Made by a program: the position numbers and the translations under genes | In this document: positions 6,363 to 12,031 of the stretch, piece by piece | How positions within the stretch are numbered: the first letter of the stretch is position 1 | Layout: each line of letters starts with the position of its first letter | The notes under the pieces: generated by a model | Database searches by the model: none | What the model was told of the DNA's origin: nothing | Seen by the model: only the letters and a program-made list of their open reading frames with translations | From: an uncultured Acetatifactor sp. | Lineage (GTDB): Bacteria > Bacillota > Clostridia > Lachnospirales > Lachnospiraceae | NCBI GenBank assembly: GCA_910577665.1 | Contig: CAJTOJ010000010.1 | Coordinates: 1 to 17,998, forward strand | Direction of reading: 5' to 3' | Length of the DNA: 17,998 nucleotides

Positions 6363-6509
6363 ATGGACAACAAGTTCAACAACACAAACAACTCTGAGAA
6401 CTGCAAGAACAGCCAGAACAACAGCCAGAATAGCCAGAACAACAACCAGAATAAGAACCAGAAGAACAATCAGAGCAAAAACCAGAGCAGCCAGAACGAG
6501 AACTACTAA
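6363..6509 (+). CDS. Asn/Gln-rich 48-aa protein of unknown function
   Basis: The frame begins MDNKFNNTNNSENCKNSQNN at an ATG eight bases after a GAGAGGA ribosome site (6354-6360). Of 48 residues, 20 are Asn and 8 are Gln (58%), with most of the rest Ser and Lys; there is a single Cys at 14 and a Tyr at the C-terminus. Repeated units such as NSQN and NKNQ suggest an intrinsically disordered or prion-like chain. I see no signal peptide or membrane segment. It stands alone, behind palindromic sites and before a hairpin at 6579-6607. Small spore-associated proteins and disordered adhesive peptides are possible classes, but I do not recognise the family. Confidence 0.6.
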   Translation: MDNKFNNTNNSENCKNSQNNSQNSQNNNQNKNQKNNQSKNQSSQNENY

Positions 6510-6539
6510 GTTCTACAGTGAGGTACTGGGGAGACATTT

Positions 6540-6566
6540 GTTACTGATCATGCATAGAACAGTAAC
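6540..6566. repeat. Short foldback, GTTACTG...CAGTAAC
   Basis: GTTACTG (6540-6546) and CAGTAAC (6560-6566) are exact inverted repeats around a 13-nt loop containing ATGCAT. The same termini and an internal ATGCAT occur in the 134-bp foldback at 9136-9269, so this may be a minimal relative. Confidence 0.5.
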
Positions 6567-6578
6567 TGGTATTCAGAT

Positions 6579-6607
6579 AATAGGGACACAGGGTATGTGT
6601 CCCTATT
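6579..6607 (+). terminator. Perfect 12-bp hairpin, probable terminator
   Basis: AATAGGGACACA pairs perfectly with TGTGTCCCTATT around GGGTA. Only three T residues follow, and they double as the -35 box of the next promoter. It probably ends the transcript of the Asn/Gln-rich gene. Confidence 0.6.
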
Positions 6608-6634
6608 TACATATCTGGAAAAAAATTGTATACT
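6606..6634 (+). promoter_or_regulatory. Promoter of the rlmL-like gene
   Basis: TTTACA (6606-6611), a 17-nt spacer and TATACT (6629-6634). Transcription would start near 6641, leaving a leader of about 130 nt. Confidence 0.65.
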
Positions 6635-6637
6635 ATA

Positions 6638-6774
6638 GGCACTTTGAAGACGCAGACTGTGCCAGCATGGCAGACAGGTGCCAGGAAAAGCCTCTGGAAG
6701 GTGCAATGTGGCTGGGGAAGCTGTGTGCGTCAGGGGAATGGGAAGCTGGAAGAAGCGGATGGATGGGAGTGGCC
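6638..6774 (+). ncRNA. Possible structured leader of the rlmL-like mRNA
   Basis: GACGCA (6649-6654) can pair with TGCGTC (6726-6731) to close a region with two internal hairpins: TGCCA-GCA-TGGCA (6660-6672) and CCAG...CTGG (6681-6697). A competing stem GGCAC (6638-6642)/GTGCC (6659-6663) would exclude the closing helix, as in a switch. No known riboswitch class is recognised. The same region is also open in the frame of the downstream gene, so an N-terminal extension is the alternative reading. Confidence 0.3.
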
Positions 6775-7932
6775 ATGAGAAAATTTGAATTGATTGCTCC
6801 GTGTCATTTTGGCACGGAGTCTGTCTTGAAGAAGGAGATCATAGATCTGGGTTATGATGTGACGGAGGTGGCGGACGGAAGGGTTACCTTCTTCGGGGAT
6901 GAGGAGGCGGTGTGCCGGGCCAATATATTCCTGCGCACAGCAGAGCGGATCCTCATTAAGGTGGGCAGCTTCCGGGCAGAGACTTTTGAGGAGCTGTTCC
7001 AGGGTACCAGGGCTTTGCCATGGGAGGAATACATACCTAAGGACGGGAAATTCTGGGTGACCAAGGCAGCCAGTGTCAAATCGAAGCTTTTCAGTCCCTC
7101 TGACATACAGTCCATTATGAAGAAGGCCATGGTGGAGCGGCTGAAGGAGTCTTATCATGTGAGCTGGTTTGCAGAGGACGGGGAGTGCTTTCCGGTCAGG
7201 GCATTTCTCATGAAGGATCTGGTGACAGTGGGGCTGGACAGCACCGGGGAATCCCTGCACAAGCGGGGATACCGTAAGCTGACGGCAAAGGCCCCCCTGG
7301 CGGAAAATCTGGCGGCAGCACTGATTCTGCTGACACCTTGGAACAGGGACAGGATCCTGGTGGATCCTTTTTGTGGCAGCGGGACGTTTCTCATTGAGGC
7401 AGCTATGATGGCAGCAGGAATGGCGCCAGGCATGAACCGGGAGTTTACAGCGGAGAGCTGGAAGCATATTGTGGATGGCAGACTCTGGTATGACACCATA
7501 GATGAGGCCAGGGAACTGGTGGATCTGCACATAGACCCGGATATCCAGGGATATGATATTGACGATGCTATGGTCAGTATCTCCAGGGAGAATGCCAGGG
7601 TGGCAGGGGTGGACAAACTGATCCATTTCCAGAGACGGGGCGTGGAACAGCTCAGCCATCCCAGGAAATATGGTTTTCTCATCACCAACCCTCCCTATGG
7701 GGAACGATTGCAGGAGAAAGAAGAGATGCCGGCCCTGTACCGTACCCTGGGGGAGAGATACCGTGCCCTGGATGCCTGGAGCCTGTATGTGATCTCGGCT
7801 TATGAGGGCACGGAGCATGATATTGGGAGAAAGGCAGATAAGAACCGAAAGATTTATAACGGAATGATGAAAACATATTACTATCAGTTTTTAGGCCCTA
7901 AACCGCCGAAGCAGGGCAGAAGACCAGAGTGA
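6775..7932 (+). CDS. rlmL: THUMP-domain class I SAM-dependent RNA methyltransferase (RlmL/YpsC family)
   Basis: A 385-aa enzyme that should methylate guanine N2 in 23S rRNA (RlmL-like) with S-adenosylmethionine. The N-terminus MRKFELIAPCHFGTE starts a ferredoxin-like plus THUMP region (about 1-155). The Rossmann methyltransferase follows: motif I D197-P-F-C-G-S-G-T204 and catalytic N305-P-P-Y308 in ITNPPYGERL. It lacks the second methyltransferase half of E. coli RlmKL, as in Firmicutes YpsC. The start at 6775 fits family length and follows GGGAG at 6765-6769; a frame open from 6538 would add 79 unrelated residues. It is followed 37 bp later by the nucleotide pyrophosphatase. Target specificity is taken from the family. 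Confidence 0.9.
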   Translation: MRKFELIAPCHFGTESVLKKEIIDLGYDVTEVADGRVTFFGDEEAVCRANIFLRTAERILIKVGSFRAETFEELFQGTRALPWEEYIPKDGKFWVTKAASVKSKLFSPSDIQSIMKKAMVERLKESYHVSWFAEDGECFPVRAFLMKDLVTVGLDSTGESLHKRGYRKLTAKAPLAENLAAALILLTPWNRDRILVDPFCGSGTFLIEAAMMAAGMAPGMNREFTAESWKHIVDGRLWYDTIDEARELVDLHIDPDIQGYDIDDAMVSISRENARVAGVDKLIHFQRRGVEQLSHPRKYGFLITNPPYGERLQEKEEMPALYRTLGERYRALDAWSLYVISAYEGTEHDIGRKADKNRKIYNGMMKTYYYQFLGPKPPKQGRRPE

Positions 7933-7969
7933 GCATACAATTTACAGGCAGTTGGAGGAATGTCATTTC

Positions 7970-8590
7970 ATGGGGAAGAACAGCAATGCAGCAGGATCAG
8001 AAAACCAGATCCTGTTTGCCACAGGGAACAACGGGAAGATGAAAGAGATCAAAAGGATCCTGGAGGATTTAGGCATGGAGATCTGTTCTATGAAGGAAGC
8101 CGGAATCTTTATTGACATTGAAGAAAATGGAACCACATACGAGGAAAACGCCTTGATCAAGGCCCGGGCAGTGGCGGCCTGCACAGACAAAATTGTCCTG
8201 GCCGATGACTCCGGTCTGGAGATTGACTACCTTGACCGGGAACCGGGCGTCCACTCTGCCAGGTATATGGGGGAGGATACTTCTTATACCATCAAAAATG
8301 CCAATTTGATCAGTCGTCTGGAGGGAGTGCCGGAGGAACAGCGCACGGCCCGGTTTGTCTGTGCCATTGCTGCCGTACTGCCAGATGGCCGGGAACTGAC
8401 CACCCGGGCTACGGTGGAAGGAAGAATTGGCTACGAGGAGAAAGGGCAGGGCGGTTTCGGTTATGACCCGGTTTTCTACATACCTGAGCTGGGGAAGACC
8501 ACGGCGGAACTGACGGAGGATGAGAAAAATGAGGTGAGCCACAGGGGGAAGGCGCTTCGTCTCATGAAGGAGGCGCTACGGAAATTATGA
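7970..8590 (+). CDS. rdgB: XTP/dITP diphosphatase (RdgB/HAM1 family)
   Basis: A 206-aa house-cleaning enzyme that hydrolyses XTP, dITP and ITP to monophosphates, keeping deaminated purines out of DNA and RNA. Conserved motifs: FATGNNGK (16-23) for the phosphate site, ADDSGLEID (78-86) with metal-binding acids, PGVHSARY (92-99), GGFGYDPVF (161-169) for base recognition, and SHRGKAL (190-196). Length is typical. The ATG at 7970 is chosen because GGAGGA at 7954-7959 precedes it; TTG 7952 would lie before that site. Its stop overlaps the start of the next gene as ATGA, so the two are translationally coupled. Confidence 0.93.
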   Translation: MGKNSNAAGSENQILFATGNNGKMKEIKRILEDLGMEICSMKEAGIFIDIEENGTTYEENALIKARAVAACTDKIVLADDSGLEIDYLDREPGVHSARYMGEDTSYTIKNANLISRLEGVPEEQRTARFVCAIAAVLPDGRELTTRATVEGRIGYEEKGQGGFGYDPVFYIPELGKTTAELTEDEKNEVSHRGKALRLMKEALRKL

Positions 8591-9063
8591 GAGTACTCAT
8601 TGTCAGCGATACACACCGGAAAAACAATCATTATTTTGATGTGCTCAGACAGGAACAGCCGGATCTGGTGATCCATTGTGGGGATGTGGGGGGAAGCGAG
8701 TATGCCCTGGAACAGGCGGCAGACTGCCCGGTACAGATTGTTCTGGGCAACAATGATTTCTGTTCCTGCCTGCCCGGGGAACTGGAGTTGGAGCTGGGCT
8801 CCTATAAGGTGTGGGTGACCCATGGACACAAGTATTATGTAACTATGGGAAATGAGTATATCAAGCGGGAAGCACGGGCCAGGGGAAAGGATCTGGTTTT
8901 CTACGGACATAGCCACAGGCCGGTGATAGATGACGGCAGCGGCATCATCGCAGTGAATCCTGGCAGTCTCTCTTACCCCCGTCAAGAAGGCCACAGGCCA
9001 TCTTATGTGCTCATGGAACTGGACGGAGAGGGGAAGGCAGCGTTTGAGATCAAATATGTATAG
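8587..9063 (+). CDS. YfcE/MJ0936-family metallophosphoesterase
   Basis: A 158-aa calcineurin-like phosphoesterase. All metal-binding motifs are present: D8-x-H10 in VSDTH, G32-D33 in HCGDVGG, G54-N55-N56-D57, H79-G-H81 in THGH, and GHSHRP (107-112). Enzymes of this group hydrolyse phosphodiesters with Mn or Ni; the cellular substrate is unknown. The start overlaps the rdgB stop by ATGA, a common arrangement in Firmicutes. It ends the housekeeping run; a foldback repeat begins 72 bp later. Confidence 0.92.
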   Translation: MRVLIVSDTHRKNNHYFDVLRQEQPDLVIHCGDVGGSEYALEQAADCPVQIVLGNNDFCSCLPGELELELGSYKVWVTHGHKYYVTMGNEYIKREARARGKDLVFYGHSHRPVIDDGSGIIAVNPGSLSYPRQEGHRPSYVLMELDGEGKAAFEIKYV

Positions 9064-9135
9064 CAGGGTGTGTCTGGAGTATGGCCTGTATACCTTAACA
9101 CAGGTGCATGGCAGGAAGTAAAAATATGTGGAAAG

Positions 9136-9269
9136 GTTACTGTTCACTCCGTTCACAGTAGCAGATGCATACAAAACGCAAAGGACATGCGTTTTGGCGC
9201 ACGCTGTCTCGGGCGTTTATGCAAAATGCGCATAAAAACGTCTCGCGTTACTAATGAGTGAACAGTAAC
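9136..9269. repeat. 134-bp foldback (MITE-like) intergenic repeat
   Basis: Perfect 14-bp terminal inverted repeats GTTACTGTTCACTC (9136-9149) and GAGTGAACAGTAAC (9256-9269). Each arm also folds on itself (GTTACTG with CAGTAGC on the left; GTTACT with AGTAAC on the right). The centre has AAAACGCA-N7-TGCGTTTT (9173-9195) and CGTTTATGC...GCATAAAAACG (9214-9240). There is no coding sequence. Related pieces occur at 6540-6566 and 14081-14225. It is likely a non-autonomous mobile repeat or a repeated structured RNA. Confidence 0.75.
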
Positions 9270-9280
9270 GTGGAAAGACC

Positions 9281-9309
9281 TTGACGGAAATCAAGATTCT
9301 GGTTATACT
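9281..9309 (+). promoter_or_regulatory. Strong promoter of the ABC exporter operon
   Basis: TTGACG (9281-9286), 17 nt, TATACT (9304-9309). It starts 12 bp after the foldback and about 380 bp before the first ABC gene, implying a long leader transcript. Confidence 0.75.
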
Positions 9310-9357
9310 AGTAGTTAGGTAAAAGAAACATAAGCTAAGATGGAAGAGGTATTTGTC

Positions 9358-9393
9358 ATGTTGATTTGCAGATGCGGAAGGATGCGTAAATAA
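9358..9393 (+). CDS. Putative 11-aa leader peptide MLICRCGRMRK
   Basis: ATG at 9358 lies 8 nt after GGAAGAGG (9342-9349), ideal spacing, and the ORF ends at TAA 9391-9393. It has two Cys and three Arg codons (AGA, AGG, CGT) close together. The first hairpin with a T-run begins about 13 nt after the stop, where a stalled ribosome could change folding. An in-frame ATG at 9340 would give 17 residues but lacks a good ribosome site. Translation is inferred only. Confidence 0.35.
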   Translation: MLICRCGRMRK

Positions 9394-9530
9394 GTACATT
9401 GTATCAGAGAGCGCGGGAAGCGTTTTTTAGTGTGCCTTAATTTACCAATTCCTGTCTGCAAGAAATGACAAAACCTTTAAATGCATGTGGAAGTCTTTTT
9501 CCGGTGTGTTTACAGGTGTATTTGTCAATG

Positions 9531-9551
9531 CAGGGGAAACCCTGTTTTTTT
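9531..9551 (+). terminator. Intrinsic terminator inside the ABC leader
   Basis: CAGGG-GAAA-CCCTG: a perfect 5-bp stem with a stable GNRA tetraloop, followed by seven T residues. It is 138 bp before the exporter start and after the operon promoter. Confidence 0.75.
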
Positions 9552-9689
9552 GATGCCCAAAAATAAATAAATGTCTTAGGACAACCCGGTAAGCCGCGGG
9601 AAAATGGAAGAACAGGAGAACAGAAAAACGGCTGGAAAGTAAGGCACTGAGAAGCCTGGAAATCTTGGAACAACCGGAAAGGAATTCAT

Positions 9690-11747
9690 ATGGATAAAAA
9701 AAATAAGTATGTGGTGGGAACAGAAAGACGAACCATGGCTAAGGCTCTGTGGTTCATGCATGGGCAGATGTACAGGTACCAGCCATACAGCACAGTGCTA
9801 CCCGTTTTGGCATGTCTGTCACGGGTGGGGCAGTCGCTTCTGTTGGTGCTGTTGCCCAGGTTTGTGCTGGATGCTGTGTGGGAAGGAAAGCCCCTGGATG
9901 GACAGTCAGCCCTGGGGATTATGGCACTGGGAATAGGGCTGTCCGTGGCTGCTGTCCTGCATCTGATAAGCAGTAATGAGGTGGGGAAATGTGCCCAGAC
10001 ATTGGTATTTAGGAAGCTGAATCCTCTTTGGGAGCGGAAAATGCTTCGCATGGAGTATGCAGTACTGCTTTCTGGCAATGGGAAAACCTGTGCGGAGAAA
10101 GCCAGACAGGCCATCTGTAGTCCCAACTGGGGGATAGCAGTACTCTGGAACAAAGAGACAGCTCTGCTGGAAGCTGTATCAGGGTTGGCTGTGTATTGTG
10201 CCATTGTGGGGATGCTGCATCCTCTGGCGTTGGTGTTTCTGGGACTGTGCTTTCTGGTGGAACTTCTCTGGGGGGTATGGATGGAGAACAGGAAACAGGG
10301 GCTGAAGGAGGAGAAGGCCCGGGTTGACAGACAGTTGCATTATATGGCCTATGGCACCAGGGGAATGGAGGAAGCCAAGGATATCCGTGTCTTTTCTATG
10401 GAAGCCATGTTGCGGCAGATTACCAGGAAGGTGATCCGAGACAAGAACAAAGTGGAAACAAAGGTGCAGAGATGGCAGTTTGCGCGGATGGGAATGACAG
10501 CACTTCTGATCGCGTTTAGGGATGGAGCCGTCTATCTGTATCTGATAGACCGTTTTCTGCATACGGATATGTCCATTGGGGATTTTTCCCTGTATTTTGC
10601 TGTAGTCACTGGAGTGGGTATGTGGCTGACGTCACTGGCAGGGACGGTCTCGGAATGCTGGGAAGCAGCCCATTATGCCAAAGACCTCTATGAATTTCTG
10701 GGGTTGCCAGAAGTACAGGAAAGAAAAGCAGAAGAGACAGGAAGCGAAGCGGAAGAAGGGAAGGCGGAAGAGACAGTAACCGAAGTAGAAGAAAGGAAGG
10801 CGGAAGAGACAGGAAGCGAAGCGGAAGAAAAGAAAGTGGAGCAGGCAGGAATTGAAGTAAAGGAAATCAAAGAGGAAGAATCTGGGACGGAAGAGGCAGA
10901 AGAGACGGAAACATGGTCAGGGAAAGCAGAGAGGGAAAGGCATTGGATGCATGGATATAACAGCGGTTCAATTGGATTTGTATGGGAAAATGTTTCTTTT
11001 TCCTATGGGGTATGGGAGGATGGGAAAGAGCGGAAGATTCCCATTTTCCAGGAATTTGACCTACAGATCAAGGCCGGGGAGCGACTGGCTGTGGTGGGTG
11101 TCAATGGCGCAGGAAAATCCACTCTGGTGAAACTACTGTGTGGGCTGTTACAGCCGGACCAGGGCAGCATCTATATCAATGGAACCGACAGCCGGATAAT
11201 TCCCCGGTGGGACTACTACAGCCTGTTTTCGGCAGTCTTCCAGCATTCCAGACAACTTCCGGTGAGTGTTGCGGAGAATGTGATGCTGAATGTGCGTAAG
11301 GAGCAGGAGGAAACAGCCATGTGGGACTGCCTGGAGAAAGCCGGGCTTCTGGAAAAAGTGAGGTCTCTGCCCGAAAAGGAGAAAACCTGCCTGGTGAGGC
11401 AAGTAGCAGAGGAAGGGACAGAGCTGTCCGGCGGTCAGGTACAGCGTCTGCTTCTGGCCAGAGCCTTGTATAAAGATGCCCCGGTGTTGATTCTGGACGA
11501 ACCTACGGCGGCTCTGGATCCGCTTGCAGAAAGTGCAATCTATGAGAAATACAGCAGTCTGACTCAGGGAAAGACATCCCTTTTTATCTCCCACAGACTG
11601 GCATCCACCAGGTTCTGTGACAGGATTCTGTTCCTGGAGCAGGGAAGAGTAGTGGAAAGTGGCAGTCATGAGGAATTGATGGAGCTTGGAGGGAAGTACG
11701 CTGCCATGTTCCAGGTGCAGAGCAAATATTATGCAAAGAATGAATAA
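9690..11747 (+). CDS. ABC exporter half-transporter 1 (TMD-NBD) with Glu-rich repeat linker
   Basis: A 685-aa ABC transporter. Residues about 25-335 form the membrane domain with hydrophobic helices. Residues 344-403 are a charged linker made of five 12-residue repeats such as ERKAEETGSEAE. The ATPase domain (about 430-680) has Walker A GVNGAGKST (470-478, Lys476), signature LSGGQ (579-583), Walker B LILDEP with D603 and catalytic E604, and the H-loop H635 in ISHRLAS, so it looks fully active. It lies 284 bp (or 5 bp, with a GTG start) before a second half-transporter and probably forms a heterodimer with it. It is closest in layout to multidrug or peptide exporters; the substrate is unknown. 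The strongly acidic linker is unusual, as the TMD-NBD junction is normally short. Ribosome site AAAGGA lies 6-7 nt upstream of the ATG. Confidence 0.9.
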   Translation: MDKKNKYVVGTERRTMAKALWFMHGQMYRYQPYSTVLPVLACLSRVGQSLLLVLLPRFVLDAVWEGKPLDGQSALGIMALGIGLSVAAVLHLISSNEVGKCAQTLVFRKLNPLWERKMLRMEYAVLLSGNGKTCAEKARQAICSPNWGIAVLWNKETALLEAVSGLAVYCAIVGMLHPLALVFLGLCFLVELLWGVWMENRKQGLKEEKARVDRQLHYMAYGTRGMEEAKDIRVFSMEAMLRQITRKVIRDKNKVETKVQRWQFARMGMTALLIAFRDGAVYLYLIDRFLHTDMSIGDFSLYFAVVTGVGMWLTSLAGTVSECWEAAHYAKDLYEFLGLPEVQERKAEETGSEAEEGKAEETVTEVEERKAEETGSEAEEKKVEQAGIEVKEIKEEESGTEEAEETETWSGKAERERHWMHGYNSGSIGFVWENVSFSYGVWEDGKERKIPIFQEFDLQIKAGERLAVVGVNGAGKSTLVKLLCGLLQPDQGSIYINGTDSRIIPRWDYYSLFSAVFQHSRQLPVSVAENVMLNVRKEQEETAMWDCLEKAGLLEKVRSLPEKEKTCLVRQVAEEGTELSGGQVQRLLLARALYKDAPVLILDEPTAALDPLAESAIYEKYSSLTQGKTSLFISHRLASTRFCDRILFLEQGRVVESGSHEELMELGGKYAAMFQVQSKYYAKNE
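10719..10898 (+). repeat. 36-bp tandem repeat (five units) coding the acidic linker
   Basis: Units start at 10719, 10755, 10791, 10827 and 10863. Units 1 and 3 encode the same 12 residues (ERKAEETGSEAE), unit 2 is close (EGKAEETVTEVE), and units 4-5 are diverged. Because 36 is a multiple of three, copy-number change would alter linker length without a frameshift. Confidence 0.85.
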
Positions 11748-11854
11748 GACCTGTGTCTAAGATGCATGTAGCAGGCATCCGGCAGATGAAAAGGAACTGG
11801 AAAAATGCTGGTGGAAAATGTGTGGATGAATTGAAACGGAAACAAAAAGAAGGA

Positions 11855-11946
11855 GACCAGGAAGGAGATCGGAAAGGGAAGACCAGGAAGGAGACCGGAA
11901 AGGGAAGACCAGGAAGGAGACCGGAAAGGGAAGACCAGGAAGGAGA
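11855..11946 (+). repeat. 26-bp tandem repeat between the two ABC genes
   Basis: The unit GACCAGGAAGGAGACCGGAA+AGGGAA is present three times (11855-11880 with one change, 11881-11906 and 11907-11932), then a fourth copy matches for its first 14 bases (11933-11946). The unit is not a multiple of three, so successive copies are read in three frames (DQEGDRKGK, TRKETGKGR, PGRRPERE) and the frame returns only after three units. Confidence 0.9.
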
Positions 11947-12031
11947 TTGTGAAAGAATGGAGAAAGAAAAACAAGAAAAGATAGAGAAAGAAGCATGTAG
12001 AAAAAAGAGCAGGAAAAGAGAGGAAGCTGGT

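Larger units (their letters stand above)
9310..9689 (+). promoter_or_regulatory. Long leader of the ABC operon, possible attenuator
   Basis: About 370 nt between the promoter and the first exporter gene. It contains an 11-codon ORF (9358-9393), a weak hairpin with a T-run (9406-9428; AGAGAGCGC can pair with GCGTTTTTT using G-T wobbles), a long-range pairing TGACAAA...TTTGTCA (about 9466-9528), and a strong terminator at 9531-9551. A constitutive operon would not need two terminators inside its leader, so conditional read-through is likely. No known riboswitch class is recognised. Confidence 0.5.

Noticed and set aside
6538..6774. 79-codon N-terminal extension of the rRNA methyltransferase
   Set aside because: It would begin upstream of the terminator hairpin and promoter, and the family normally starts at MRKFELIAP (6775).
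6730..7818. 362-codon open frame on the - strand
   Set aside because: Shadow of the rRNA methyltransferase, which has intact motif I and NPPY; the antisense product shows no recognisable fold.
11855..11946. 26-bp repeats as a CRISPR array
   Set aside because: Units are directly adjacent with no spacers; it is a tandem minisatellite.
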